Shown here piece after piece: positions 1 to 8,516 of a stretch of DNA of 64,000 nt; position 1 is the stretch's first letter, and the number at the start of each line of letters is the position of its first letter. The notes below the pieces were generated by a model. The model saw only the letters and a program-made list of their open reading frames with translations, was not told the origin of the DNA and searched no databases. Source of the stretch: an uncultured Rhodospirillaceae bacterium (lineage in GTDB: Bacteria; Pseudomonadota; Alphaproteobacteria; Rhodospirillales; Casp-alpha2); the NCBI GenBank assembly GCA_913030825.1, contig CAJWCU010000005.1, positions 62,001 to 126,000 on the forward strand. Reading direction: 5' to 3'. Position numbers and translations under genes: made by a program.

Positions 1-825
1 GGCCGGCAGGCCCATGCATTGAGCCTCGGCCACGGACATGCAAAACGTTTCGTTGATGTCACCACGGTACAGCATCACACGGGCCTGGCGGAATTCCTCG
101 ATAAGGCGCTGCTTGGGCACCGGCCCTTGCAATCGAACACCTTTTTCTTCCAATGCCTTAGCCTTGTCGAGAACTTTCGCCATGACCTCGGCCTTGGCGT
201 CGCCGGCCGCCCCGTAGACCGCCGCCCCGGTGAACAGGAAAAGTTCCGCCGCCGGCACCTGGGGCTGAATCTCTTGCGCCCACCGATCGAGTAGCCAGTC
301 GAGCCCGCGCAGCGGGTTGGAGGTGAACACCGCCCGCGGCCCCGGCACCGCCGCCGCCGGCTCGGTCGTGCTGAATTCCTCGGGCAGGCCATAGGGGATG
401 ACCACCCGGTTCTTGACCGGGCACCATGCGGGATAGGTCGCCGCGTGATAATCGCCGATGAAAACGACGACGTCGGCGTATTTCCAAAGCTTCGAGAGAT
501 AGCGCCATTTGACCATGTAGGTCGCCGGATTATGGGTCCAGAACACCGTGCGCCCCGCGCGCGGCATCAGAGGCAGGACCTTCTCCCCCCGATTGGCGAT
601 GAACAAGTCGGCGGTATCGGGCACCCCATCCTTCAGCGGCGCCCAAGACACGCCCTTGTGGGTGACCGCCGCCTTGCAATTGTTATGGACGGAAACCTCG
701 TGGCCGCGCGCCGACAGTTCTTCCATCAGAGAAACCAGCGAGCTTTCGGCCCCGCCGAGGGGTCGTTCCTCGGGCGTGCGGCCATCGAATTCGATGCCGT
801 CGTCGGCCAGGACGATCCGCGCCAT
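1..825 (-). CDS. Glycosyltransferase family 4 protein (C-terminus cut by window edge)
   Basis: This is a probable GDP/UDP-sugar-dependent glycosyltransferase of the GT4, GT-B fold type, acting at the cytoplasmic face in envelope glycan synthesis. The ATG is at 825, and 275 codons are open to the left edge. The N-terminus has the Rossmann start MARIVLADDG and the GGAE motif near residue 30. After residue 180 the reading LEEKGVRLQGPVP is followed by a region typical of GT4 donor-binding domains, with ...ETFCMSVAEAQCMGLPA at the edge, where the E...EA pattern matches the family's nucleotide-sugar site. It lies just after the TAG of the GT2 gene, which suggests cotranscription. The acceptor cannot be deduced. 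Confidence 0.8.
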   Translation of the reverse strand, partial: MARIVLADDGIEFDGRTPEERPLGGAESSLVSLMEELSARGHEVSVHNNCKAAVTHKGVSWAPLKDGVPDTADLFIANRGEKVLPLMPRAGRTVFWTHNPATYMVKWRYLSKLWKYADVVVFIGDYHAATYPAWCPVKNRVVIPYGLPEEFSTTEPAAAVPGPRAVFTSNPLRGLDWLLDRWAQEIQPQVPAAELFLFTGAAVYGAAGDAKAEVMAKVLDKAKALEEKGVRLQGPVPKQRLIEEFRQARVMLYRGDINETFCMSVAEAQCMGLPA

Positions 826-826
826 C

Positions 827-1615
827 CTAGGCCTCCCGCCCCTTGGGCTTGCCGTCGGCGTCTTCCAGCACCGCCTTGAGGTGCGAGATCAGCGGATACA
901 GCCCGGCGCAGACGGCAATCATGAAACCGTAGCCGCCTTCGCGGTAACCCTTACGCCGGACATAGCATTTGAAGAACCGGGTGAAGAAACGGCGCAGGTT
1001 GTTGGCGAAGGAGCCGACCTGGCCGCTGTCGCGCAGGTCCGCCGCCCGCGCGGTGGTGTAACTGTCCAACCGCCGCAGCATGTCGGACAGGTTTCGGTCC
1101 ACGTAATGGTCCAGGCGGTTGCGCAACATCGGGCCCTTCTCGCCCGACCATGTCAGGGAGGGATGCACGCGTTGTGGACCCCAGACCTTCACCCCACGGC
1201 GGAACAGCCCGGGATAGGCGGCCTTGCCGAAGCTCGCCCCCCAGCCCCATCGGACCAACCGGTCGCCGATGTAATTGTCGACCAGGATTTCGTGCCAGTC
1301 GTGGGGGGTCGTCTTGATGATGTCGCGGATTTCCCGGGCCAGGGCGTCGGGCACCCGTTCGTCGGCGTCGACCTCCAGCACCCAGTCGCCGGTGCAGGCA
1401 TCGATCGCCGCGTTGCGCCGCCCGCCTTCGATGTCCCAGGCCCCTTCGACGATGCGGTCGGTATAGCGCCGTGCGATATCGCCGGAACCGTCGCTGCATT
1501 TATCCAACAGCACGACCAGTTCGTCGGCAAAGGCCAACCGGTCGAGGCAGTCCGCCAGTTGCGTCGCCTCGTTATGGACGCAAATCGCGACGGAAAGTTT
1601 GGGCTCGCCGCTCAA
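827..1615 (-). CDS. Glycosyltransferase family 2 protein (WaaE/KdtX-like)
   Basis: The predicted protein has 262 residues. It opens with SVAICVHNEATQLADCL, the GT2 entry motif, and carries a DADERVP stretch near residue 90 that fits the metal-binding DxD region. The C-terminal half is rich in Arg and aromatic residues (FFTRFFKCYVRRKGYREGGYG), as in WaaE/KdtX-type LPS-core transferases that bind the membrane. I chose the TTG at 1615, which overlaps the stop of the upstream heptosyltransferase (TTGA). Starting further upstream would read through the other gene in the wrong frame. It is probably a core-oligosaccharide glucosyl- or heptose-modifying transferase; the sugar is unknown. Confidence 0.8.
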   Translation of the reverse strand: MSGEPKLSVAICVHNEATQLADCLDRLAFADELVVLLDKCSDGSGDIARRYTDRIVEGAWDIEGGRRNAAIDACTGDWVLEVDADERVPDALAREIRDIIKTTPHDWHEILVDNYIGDRLVRWGWGASFGKAAYPGLFRRGVKVWGPQRVHPSLTWSGEKGPMLRNRLDHYVDRNLSDMLRRLDSYTTARAADLRDSGQVGSFANNLRRFFTRFFKCYVRRKGYREGGYGFMIAVCAGLYPLISHLKAVLEDADGKPKGREA

Positions 1616-2574
1616 GACGCCGCTTCCTTGCATTCGACCCAAAGGTCGTTGGCGGCCGCTTCGGCGGCGTCGACCGAGAGTTTCTCCATCAACGACGGCG
1701 AGTTTTCCCAATCGTAATTTTCCGGGAAGCTTTCCAGGAACCCGGCCCCGCGCACGACCCGGCAATGCGACCCCCAGGGTGCGTAAAGCTCGTCCGGCGT
1801 CGGCCCGAACAGGCCCAAGGTCGGCACACCGGCGGCGGCGGCCAAATGCATCAGGCCGGAATCGTTCCCGATGTAGAGCGCCGCCTTTTCCAGGCAGGCA
1901 TAGGCTTCCAGCAATGAAATCTTGCCGACCAGATCGATGCGCCGGTCTTCGGGAATGCTGGCGAGGAATCCCTCGATCGAGGCGCGTTCGCTCTCGTGCC
2001 CGAACACGGCGACGGCGGCGCCCGGCAGGATGCCCCCATCGCCGGTCAGCCGCGCCACCAGATCGGCGAAATGGCCCTCCGGCCAGGTCTTGCCCCGCCA
2101 GTTGGCCGTCGGCCCGATGGCCAGGACCGGCCGGTCGCCGGGAATCAAGCCATCGGCAGCGGCGCGATGGACATCGGAAATCCAGATTTTCGGGGTCGGC
2201 ACGGCGTCGGTGATCCGCATCACCTGGGCATAGCGTTCCAGGCGATGCCCCGCGCCTTTGCGCCCCATGCGGAAGCGGTGCCAAGTCGGAATCAGATAGG
2301 TCATGGGCGTGTTGCGCAGGTCGACCAGGATCGACCACATACGCCGGAAACATTGCGACCACAGGCCCAGCCAATGCAGGGACCAGCGCTTCTTATCCAA
2401 AATAATGATGCGCTCCAAGCCCGGCACGGCCTCGAACAAGGGGGCCGCCGCGCGGCCACAGGCGACAGTAATCCGCGCACCCGGGTTGTCGGCGATCAAC
2501 CGGCCCAGAATTCCCGTGGACAGGACCGCGTCGCCGATCCGCGTCGCCGTGACGAACAGGATGCTTTTTGCCAT
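1612..2574 (-). CDS. Glycosyltransferase family 9 (ADP-heptose:LPS heptosyltransferase-like)
   Basis: The 320-residue protein begins MAKSILFVTATRIGDAVLST, the typical N-terminal strand-loop of WaaC/WaaF/WaaQ enzymes. Near residues 160-170 it has GPTANWRGKTWP, and near 245-265 YIGNDSGLMHLAAAAGVPTLGLFG in two adjacent stretches, the ADP-heptose-binding signature of GT9. It likely adds heptose to the LPS inner core at the inner membrane. It is first of three overlapping glycosyltransferase genes read leftward and so probably leads the visible operon. Assignment to a particular heptosyltransferase number is not possible from sequence alone. Confidence 0.88.
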   Translation of the reverse strand: MAKSILFVTATRIGDAVLSTGILGRLIADNPGARITVACGRAAAPLFEAVPGLERIIILDKKRWSLHWLGLWSQCFRRMWSILVDLRNTPMTYLIPTWHRFRMGRKGAGHRLERYAQVMRITDAVPTPKIWISDVHRAAADGLIPGDRPVLAIGPTANWRGKTWPEGHFADLVARLTGDGGILPGAAVAVFGHESERASIEGFLASIPEDRRIDLVGKISLLEAYACLEKAALYIGNDSGLMHLAAAAGVPTLGLFGPTPDELYAPWGSHCRVVRGAGFLESFPENYDWENSPSLMEKLSVDAAEAAANDLWVECKEAAS

Positions 2575-2709
2575 GCTTTAAATTGTCTCTCGGCCATCCA
2601 TGGCCGTTCTCGCCTGTTCCCGTTGGAAGCTCTGGGGAGAAGCCCCGAGGGCCGCCATTATGACACTTTTACGCAGGTTCAGGCCCCCTTATAGGGGTCC
2701 GATCCCCTG

Positions 2710-2738
2710 TTGCCTAGGCCGCTCGCCGCCCCCATATT
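2710..2738 (+). promoter_or_regulatory. Candidate sigma70-type promoter for ygfZ
   Basis: TTGCCT (2710-2715) and CATATT (2733-2738) are separated by 17 bases, about 36 bases before the ygfZ ATG. The match is moderate and the call rests on eye inspection only. Confidence 0.35.
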
Positions 2739-2773
2739 CACGAATACCAACCCGCTTTTTCATGGATTAGCCG

Positions 2774-3682
2774 ATGAGCACCGCCACCTACGTCACCCTC
2801 GCCGACCGCGGCGTCCTTTCCGTTTCCGGCGAGGACGCGCGAACCTTTCTGCAAGGTCTGATCTCCAACGACATCAACAAGGTCACGCCGGAGCGCGCGA
2901 TTCACGCGGCGCTGCTGACGCCGCAGGGCAAATACCTGCACGATTTCTTCATCGTCCAGGCGCCGGACGGCCGCTTGCTGATCGATTGCGAACGCGAGCG
3001 CCTGCCCGATTTGCAAAAGCGCTTGAAGATGTTCAAGCTGCGCGCCAAGGCGGATCTGGACGACGTCTCCGACGATTGGACCGTCGTCGCCCTGCCGGGG
3101 ACCGACGGCTCGGCGGGCCTGGGTCTCGGCGATGACGCAGGTATGGCCAAGGCGACCGACGGCGGCGGCGTCGCCTACGTCGATCCGCGTCTGGCCGCCA
3201 TGGGGGCGCGGGCGATCCTGCCCGCCGCGTCAGCGGACGCCTTCGTCGCGGGCCTGAAAGGTGAGACCGACCGCACGGCCTACGACCGCCTGCGCCTCTC
3301 GCTGGGCCTGCCCGACGGCACGCGGGATATGATCGTCGATAAATCGATCCTTCTGGAAAGCGGCTTCGACGAATTGAACGGCGTCGATTGGAACAAAGGC
3401 TGCTACATGGGCCAGGAACTGACGGCGCGGACCAAGTACCGGGGCCTGATCAAGAAACGCCTGATGCCGGTCGAGATCGAAGGCGCGGTGCCCGAAGCGG
3501 GCACCCCACTGATCCTCAACGGCAAGGACGTCGGCGAAATCCGCTCGACCGCCCAAACCGACGGCGGCGGCCTGGGTCTCGCCCTGGTCCGTCTGGAAAC
3601 GTTGGAAGACGGCGCCACGCCGACCTTCGAGGCCGGGGACGCCCGCGTTACCCCGCGCAAGCCCGATTGGGCGACGTTCTAG
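2774..3682 (+). CDS. ygfZ: YgfZ/CAF17-like folate-binding iron-sulfur maturation protein
   Basis: This 302-residue member of the GcvT-like aminomethyltransferase fold supports repair or assembly of iron-sulfur enzymes using tetrahydrofolate. The diagnostic motif KGCYMGQE, with its conserved Cys, lies near residue 213 in the frame WNKGCYMGQELTARTKYRG. The N-terminal segment FLQGLISNDINKV is also characteristic. The gene stands alone, divergent from the glycosyltransferase cluster. The next gene starts 67 bases downstream on the same strand and may share its transcript. Confidence 0.92.
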   Translation: MSTATYVTLADRGVLSVSGEDARTFLQGLISNDINKVTPERAIHAALLTPQGKYLHDFFIVQAPDGRLLIDCERERLPDLQKRLKMFKLRAKADLDDVSDDWTVVALPGTDGSAGLGLGDDAGMAKATDGGGVAYVDPRLAAMGARAILPAASADAFVAGLKGETDRTAYDRLRLSLGLPDGTRDMIVDKSILLESGFDELNGVDWNKGCYMGQELTARTKYRGLIKKRLMPVEIEGAVPEAGTPLILNGKDVGEIRSTAQTDGGGLGLALVRLETLEDGATPTFEAGDARVTPRKPDWATF

Positions 3683-3749
3683 GCACGTTTCCAACCGGTC
3701 CGATAAGGGTTCTGGCGCCCGGCCTGCCGCCGGACCATAATCCCCGGCC

Positions 3750-4400
3750 ATGACCCTGTTCTTTTTCAGAAAAGCGGCGCGGATGCTGAAACCCGTGGCG
3801 CAAAGCTACGAACGCCGTCTGGCCGAACTGGGGCCGGACGCACGGGCCGTGTTCTGGAAAAGCGAGGACCACCAGCTTCTCCGGTTCGAAACGCTTTATG
3901 CGATCTTCGATGCGGAAGACGACCGCCAGGGCGGTGTCGCCGTCGCAGATTTCGGCTGCGGTTACGGCGCCTTCTTCGATTTCCTGGCCGACAAACCGGC
4001 ACTGCGCGGCGGCAGCTTCGTCGGCTACGACATGTCGCGCAAGATGGTCGAAGCCGCCCGTGCGCGTATCCGCGACCCGCGTGCCAAATTCCTGCAACAA
4101 CTGACGGTGACGGAGCCCGCCGACTACGTCTTCGCCTGCGGCACTTACAACATGCACATGGGCGCCGATCCCGACGATTGGGCGGACTACATCAAGGACA
4201 GCTTGCGGGATCTCTGGGCCAAGACCGACAAGGTGCTGGCCTTCAACCTGCTGCGCGCCGACGCGTCGGAACGCTATCAGGGATTGTTCTACGCTGACGG
4301 CGACGAATTCCTGGAGTTCTGCCGGACCGAACTGTCACCGCACAGCGAAGTCACCAACGACGCGCCCATGCCCGATTTCACCTTCGTCGTTCGCCGGTAA
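3750..4400 (+). CDS. Class I SAM-dependent methyltransferase
   Basis: The 216-residue protein has methyltransferase motif I as VAVADFGCGYGAFFDFLA near residues 64-81, followed by an acidic loop at the end of strand 2 (FVGYDMSRKMVEAAR). The segment ADYVFACGTYNMHM stands where the catalytic or post-I motif is found. The substrate is unknown. It converges on the amidase gene, with only 3 bases between the two stop codons, so the genes belong to opposite units. Its first 30 residues are basic and hydrophobic (FFFRKAARML) but do not form a clear signal. Confidence 0.75.
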   Translation: MTLFFFRKAARMLKPVAQSYERRLAELGPDARAVFWKSEDHQLLRFETLYAIFDAEDDRQGGVAVADFGCGYGAFFDFLADKPALRGGSFVGYDMSRKMVEAARARIRDPRAKFLQQLTVTEPADYVFACGTYNMHMGADPDDWADYIKDSLRDLWAKTDKVLAFNLLRADASERYQGLFYADGDEFLEFCRTELSPHSEVTNDAPMPDFTFVVRR

Positions 4401-4403
4401 CGG

Positions 4404-5651
4404 TCAGGACGCGTCGAACAGGGCCCGAACGGCGGCCAGGACGCGGCGGTCGGCGCCGCGCCGGGCGATCACCTGCACGCCGACGGGCAGGCCGTCGATC
4501 CGCCCGACCGGCACGGTCATCGCGGGCAGGCCGACCAGCGTCCACAGGCGTTGCGGTTCGCGCGGGCCCGTGCCCTCGGTCAGCAAGGGGGCGACATCCG
4601 TCGTGGCGGGCATCAGCAACACACCGTCGCCGACGAAATCGTCCATCGCTTCCGCCATTTCCTTCTGACGGGCCAGGGCCGCATCGTATTGAGGGGCGGT
4701 GACCGTGCGGCCACGGTCGATATAGCCCCGCACCCGTTCGCTCATTATGTCGCCATGGGCGTCGTAATCGCCGCCGTGATGCACTGCCATGTCGTGGGAC
4801 AGCAGAACGTCCATGACGTCGGCTTCTTCCTTGGCGATCCAGGACGGCAGGTCGGCTTCGCCGAAACCGGTGCCGAGATCGCCGAGCGTCCGTGCCGCCG
4901 CCTCCACCGCCGCCGTGATCCCCGGCGCGGTCGGCTCCGAATACCAGGGGTTCAACAGCGATCCTTGCCCGGGCAGGCTTTCGCCCACGCCATCGTCCGG
5001 CATCAGAACGTTCAGCAAAGCGGCGACAGTGTCCGGTCGGCCGGCCATGAAGCCGACATGGTCGAGCGCCCCCGACAATGTCATGCAGCCCGCCGGATCG
5101 ATCGCATCGAAGGTCGGCTTGACGCCGATACAGCCGCAATAGGCGGCGGGACGGACGATCGAGCCGATGGTCTGCGAGCCCAACGCCGCCGACACCATCC
5201 CCCCGCCGACGGCGGCGGCGGAGCCCTGGGACGAAGCACCCGGCGTGCGTTTGGGGTCGAACGGGTTGGTCGTCGGCCCCGGTGTCGCCATGGCGTATTC
5301 CGTGGAAACGGTAATCCCGGCGATCAAGGCCCCGGCCCGGCGCAGGGCGGCGACGGCCCAGGCATCCCTATCGGGACGACGGCCGTCATGGATCGGCGTG
5401 CCCCAGCCGCAGACGTATCCGGCGACGTCGAAGACTTCCTTGACCGCCACGGTCAGGCCATGGAGCGGCCCCCGGTCGGCGGGCGGCAGAGCGTCGAGCG
5501 CCGCTGCCTCGGCCCGTAAGCGGTCCGGATCGGCGGACCGGAAGGCCCGCACCTCAGGCTCTTTCGCCTCGATCCGGGCAAGAAATTCTTCCGCCGCGCG
5601 GGCCGCCACGTCGTCGGCGCCCTCGACCGGCAAGGCCCCGGCCTCAGTCAT
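4404..5651 (-). CDS. Amidase signature family hydrolase
   Basis: The 415-residue amidase-signature enzyme should hydrolyse an amide or acylated amine. The catalytic Lys is in GLTVAVKEVFDVAGY. The cis-Ser region reads GASSQGSAAAVGGG, and the nucleophile region GSQTIGSIVRPAAYCG where most family members have a DTGGS core. Lys-Ser-Ser are therefore kept, but the glycine before the nucleophile's glycine is replaced by Ile. The ATG at 5651 overlaps the ABC ATPase stop by 8 bases, so it is translationally coupled to the transporter. That context suggests the enzyme processes the imported compound. Specificity is unknown. Confidence 0.85.
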   Translation of the reverse strand: MTEAGALPVEGADDVAARAAEEFLARIEAKEPEVRAFRSADPDRLRAEAAALDALPPADRGPLHGLTVAVKEVFDVAGYVCGWGTPIHDGRRPDRDAWAVAALRRAGALIAGITVSTEYAMATPGPTTNPFDPKRTPGASSQGSAAAVGGGMVSAALGSQTIGSIVRPAAYCGCIGVKPTFDAIDPAGCMTLSGALDHVGFMAGRPDTVAALLNVLMPDDGVGESLPGQGSLLNPWYSEPTAPGITAAVEAAARTLGDLGTGFGEADLPSWIAKEEADVMDVLLSHDMAVHHGGDYDAHGDIMSERVRGYIDRGRTVTAPQYDAALARQKEMAEAMDDFVGDGVLLMPATTDVAPLLTEGTGPREPQRLWTLVGLPAMTVPVGRIDGLPVGVQVIARRGADRRVLAAVRALFDAS

Positions 5652-6468
5652 GGAACATGCCCTGACCGCCTTCGAGCTTGAAGGTCTTGGCCAGCTCCTC
5701 ATCCAGTTGGTCGTAGATGATTTTCTCGTACTCGCGGAATTCGGCGCTGGCGAAATCACGGGGATGGGCGAGATCCACGGTCTGGTCCAGCTTCACCCGG
5801 CCCGGCCGGGCCGTCATAACGATGACCCGCGACGCCAGATAAATCGCTTCCTGCACGGAATGAGTAACGAAGACCACGGTCTTGCGGTTCCGCTGCCAGA
5901 TGTCGAGCAATTGGTGTTGCAGGAACCGGCGGGTCAGCGCATCCAGCGCGCCGAACGGCTCGTCCATCAGGATGATCGACGGGTCGGTCGCGAACACGCG
6001 GGCGATGGCGACGCGCTGCTTCATGCCACCGGAAAGCTCATTGACCCGCTTGTCGGCGAAATCCTTAAGCCCGACCATTTCCAGGAATTCGCGGGCCCGG
6101 TCGTGCCGTTCAGCCAGGGCCATGCCCTGACGTTCCAGGCCGAAGGCGACGTTGTCGATGACGTTCAGCCAAGGGAACAGGGCGTAGTCCTGAAACACCA
6201 TGCCGTGGTCGATGTTGGGCTTGGTGATCGGGTCGCCGCCGACCAGGGCGCGGCCGACCGACGGCTTGATGAAGCCGGCCAGCACGTTCAGCAACGTCGA
6301 CTTGCCACAGCCGGAAGGCCCCACAAGGGCGATGAACTCACCCGGCTCGATCTCCATGCTGGTGGGGCGCAGGGCCTCGACCGGCTCCGACCCTTCGGGG
6401 GTGAAGGTCACGCCCAATTCGTGGATGGAAATGCCTTTGGTGTTCATGGGGACGGTTGTCTCGGTCAT
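5644..6468 (-). CDS. ABC transporter ATP-binding protein (SsuB/TauB/NrtD type)
   Basis: The 274-residue cytoplasmic ATPase energises the importer encoded with it. Walker A GPSGCGKST is at residues 50-58, the Q-loop is in MVFQDYALFPW, the signature is LSGGMKQR, and Walker B is IILMDEPFGALD, followed by the switch His in FVTHSVQEA. The pattern and length match the nitrate/sulfonate/taurine subfamily. I placed the start at the ATG at 6468 because GGGAGG lies just before it and the permease stop is one base upstream. Its 3' end overlaps the amidase start. Confidence 0.93.
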   Translation of the reverse strand: MTETTVPMNTKGISIHELGVTFTPEGSEPVEALRPTSMEIEPGEFIALVGPSGCGKSTLLNVLAGFIKPSVGRALVGGDPITKPNIDHGMVFQDYALFPWLNVIDNVAFGLERQGMALAERHDRAREFLEMVGLKDFADKRVNELSGGMKQRVAIARVFATDPSIILMDEPFGALDALTRRFLQHQLLDIWQRNRKTVVFVTHSVQEAIYLASRVIVMTARPGRVKLDQTVDLAHPRDFASAEFREYEKIIYDQLDEELAKTFKLEGGQGMFHD

Positions 6469-6469
6469 C

Positions 6470-7234
6470 TCAGCCTCCCCAGGAATAACGGTCGTTGACG
6501 ATGCGGAACACGGCGTCAATCGCCACGCCCAGGATGCCGATGGCGACCATGCCGACCAGCACCAGGTCGGAGCGCAGGATTTCCATGCCGTCGGCGATCA
6601 GGTAGCCGAGCCCGACCTGCGCCGCGACAAGTTCGGCGGCGATGATCGCGGCCCAACCGGTGCCGAAAGAGATGCGCAGGCCGACGACGATGGTCGGCAT
6701 GGCGGCGGGCAGGATGACCTTGCGGAACAATGCCTGATCGGTTTCGCAGCCGAGCACCTGGCCGGCGCGGATCAGGACGGGATCGACCCCCTTCACCCCC
6801 GACACCGTGTTCAACAGGATCGGGAAGAAGGTGGCGATGAAAATGATGAAGATCTTACCGGTCTCGCCGATGCCGAACCACAGGATGGCCAGCGGGATCC
6901 AGGCCAGCGGCGAAATCGGGCGGAACAATTCGATGACCGGATCGACCAGATGCTCGAACCGGCGCCAGCGACCCATGGCGAGCCCTAATGGAATGGCGAC
7001 CAGAGCCGACAGCACCCAGGCCGAAACGACCCGGCCCAGACTGGCCCCGACGTGGACGAACAATTCGCCTGTGGCGACCAGATGGGCAAATGTCTCGGCG
7101 GCCAGCAGCGGCGGCGGCAGCAGCGCGACGTGGGCCTTGGTGAAGACGACCACCAATTGCCAGACGACGACGATGAAAATCGCGGCCCAGAGATAGGGCA
7201 GGATGGAAGCGGCGGTCTTTGCCGGCGGTTTCAC
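6470..7234 (-). CDS. ABC transporter permease (SsuC/TauC type)
   Basis: The 254-residue inner-membrane protein has about six hydrophobic segments. The first is around residues 12-32 (YLWAAIFIVVVWQLVVV) and the last around 220-240. The coupling EAA-like loop reads AGQVLGCETDQALFRKVILP, the form found in nitrate/sulfonate/taurine permeases. It forms a dimer with the ATPase encoded next door. It is separated from the upstream receptor gene by 119 bases that contain two strong RNA hairpins, which probably lower its expression relative to the receptor. Confidence 0.93.
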   Translation of the reverse strand: MKPPAKTAASILPYLWAAIFIVVVWQLVVVFTKAHVALLPPPLLAAETFAHLVATGELFVHVGASLGRVVSAWVLSALVAIPLGLAMGRWRRFEHLVDPVIELFRPISPLAWIPLAILWFGIGETGKIFIIFIATFFPILLNTVSGVKGVDPVLIRAGQVLGCETDQALFRKVILPAAMPTIVVGLRISFGTGWAAIIAAELVAAQVGLGYLIADGMEILRSDLVLVGMVAIGILGVAIDAVFRIVNDRYSWGG

Positions 7235-7264
7235 GGGGGGAACCTCTTCGGATGAAGGCGGGGG

Positions 7265-7294
7265 AAAAAGACGGGCCGGAAATTAAACGGCCCG
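7265..7294 (-). terminator. Hairpin plus U-run between receptor and permease genes (attenuator candidate)
   Basis: On the minus strand CGGGCCG pairs with CGGCCCG around a 9-base A/T loop (7272-7294) and is followed by TCTTTTT. This is an intrinsic terminator shape lying inside the operon, between the binding protein and the permease. Partial termination here would make receptor mRNA exceed permease mRNA. Confidence 0.6.
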
Positions 7295-7310
7295 AGATGA
7301 GGGTCGGGTA

Positions 7311-7338
7311 CCGGCGGACGGGATCGCCCGTCCGCCGG
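7311..7338 (-). other. Perfect 12-bp stem hairpin after the ABC receptor gene
   Basis: CCGGCGGACGGG (7311-7322) and its exact complement (7327-7338) flank a 4-base loop, 15 bases after the receptor stop codon. It has no adjoining U-run, so it looks like a 3'-exonuclease barrier protecting receptor mRNA rather than a terminator. The real terminator shape follows about 20 bases later. Confidence 0.6.
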
Positions 7339-7353
7339 GATTGGATCACCCGA

Positions 7354-8343
7354 TCATTTCATCATGGAGAGCGCTTTTTTGGCAAAGCTCGGATCGTACT
7401 TGGGATTGTCCTCGGGCTTGAGAATGCCCGCGTCCTTGAGGAACTTGGTGTAGGTGTCGATCGTCGAGGCCTCGGGCGCCACGTCCAGGTTATAGACGGA
7501 GATGCCTTCCTTCAGCGCGTAGCTGATGACCTTTTCCGGGAACTTGATCTGTTCGGACCACATCTTCACGGCCTTGTCCTCGTTCTTGAGGATGAAGTCG
7601 ATGGCCTTGACGATGGAGGTGATCAGGTCCTGCACCAGTTCCGGCTTGGCGGCGATGAAGTCCTCGCGGGCGTAGACGCCATTGCCGATGTAGTGACCGG
7701 CCTTGATCGGCAGGATTTTCTCGGCCTTGATCAGCACCTTGGAATGACCGGCGGCCAGCGCGTTTGAAACGTGCGGATCCCACACGATCCCGGCGTCGAC
7801 GCTCTTGTTCGCCAGCAGGGTCGGCACGTCCGAACCCTTGGTCTTGAACAGTTCGACGTCGCCGATCTTCAGGCCCGCGTCGGCCAGCGCCTTGACCAGC
7901 AACGGATACTGCTGCGAGCCCTTGCCCGGATAGGCGATCTTCTTGCCTTTCAGTTCGGCGACGGACGTGATCGGGGAATCGGACGGGATGATGATCGCCG
8001 TCTGCTCCAGGATCGAGATCGCCAGCAGTTTCGCGGGCAATCGGGCGGAGGCGACGATGGCCGGGCCCATGCCGGCCGAGGCGATCTGCAATTCACCGGC
8101 GGCGAGGGCCTGGTTTTCAGGGGCGCCGTAGGAGAACACCTTAAATTCGATCTTCACGTCGTGCTTCTTCTCGATCTCGTCGATCAGGCCCAGGGCCTTG
8201 GCGATGTAGATCGGCATGGTCGCCGGCTGGGTACCGAAATTGATGGTGTCGGTCGCTTGGGCCGGCGCCGTTACGCCGGCAATGGCCGTGGCGGCAAAGA
8301 CCGCGGCGGCCAGGGTCGTGTTCTTGAGGAACTTAGGCAGCAT
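7354..8343 (-). CDS. ABC transporter periplasmic substrate-binding protein (SsuA/TauA/NMT1-like)
   Basis: The 329-residue protein starts at the ATG at 8343, preceded by GGGAGAG. It has a Sec signal (basic MLPKFLKN, then an Ala-rich core) ending at AQATDT, with likely cleavage after ATAPAQA-type residues near 27. The mature part shows GTQPATMPIYIAKALG and later AYPGKGSQQYPLL, as in the NMT1/SsuA receptor fold. It captures the substrate in the periplasm for the permease and ATPase downstream. The ligand is not evident: the sequence does not match taurine or aliphatic sulfonate receptors closely enough by eye to assign one. Confidence 0.9.
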   Translation of the reverse strand: MLPKFLKNTTLAAAVFAATAIAGVTAPAQATDTINFGTQPATMPIYIAKALGLIDEIEKKHDVKIEFKVFSYGAPENQALAAGELQIASAGMGPAIVASARLPAKLLAISILEQTAIIIPSDSPITSVAELKGKKIAYPGKGSQQYPLLVKALADAGLKIGDVELFKTKGSDVPTLLANKSVDAGIVWDPHVSNALAAGHSKVLIKAEKILPIKAGHYIGNGVYAREDFIAAKPELVQDLITSIVKAIDFILKNEDKAVKMWSEQIKFPEKVISYALKEGISVYNLDVAPEASTIDTYTKFLKDAGILKPEDNPKYDPSFAKKALSMMK

Positions 8344-8480
8344 ACTCGCTCTCCCTGTCAGGAAAATTGGGGACGCCCGCCGCCGGTTGGAGGTCTTGCG
8401 ATGTCTCGTGCCGGCACGGCCGAATTCGACATCCGCCATTGGATGACCGCTGCGTTAAGGATTCCTGGGGAGGCGTTGAG

Positions 8481-8516
8481 TGTCAATAAAAATTGCGACA
8501 ACAGGTCACAATTTTT
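8481..8516 (-). promoter_or_regulatory. Inverted repeat and -35 element upstream of the ABC operon (IclR operator candidate)
   Basis: A 12-base arm (8488-8499) and a second arm (8505-8516) around a 5-base centre form a near-perfect palindrome with one mismatch; the core is TTGCGAC-N5-GTCACAA. Directly next to it on the minus strand is TTGACA (8481-8486), a consensus -35 hexamer reading toward the receptor gene. The repeat also covers the iclR stop codon. Because the arms end in A/T runs, it could instead or also act as a weak terminator for iclR. Confidence 0.5.

Noticed and set aside
827-2374. Apparent 515-residue fusion covering two glycosyltransferases
   Set aside because: The N-terminal part is an out-of-frame reading of the heptosyltransferase gene. 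The GT2 protein begins at the TTG at 1615.
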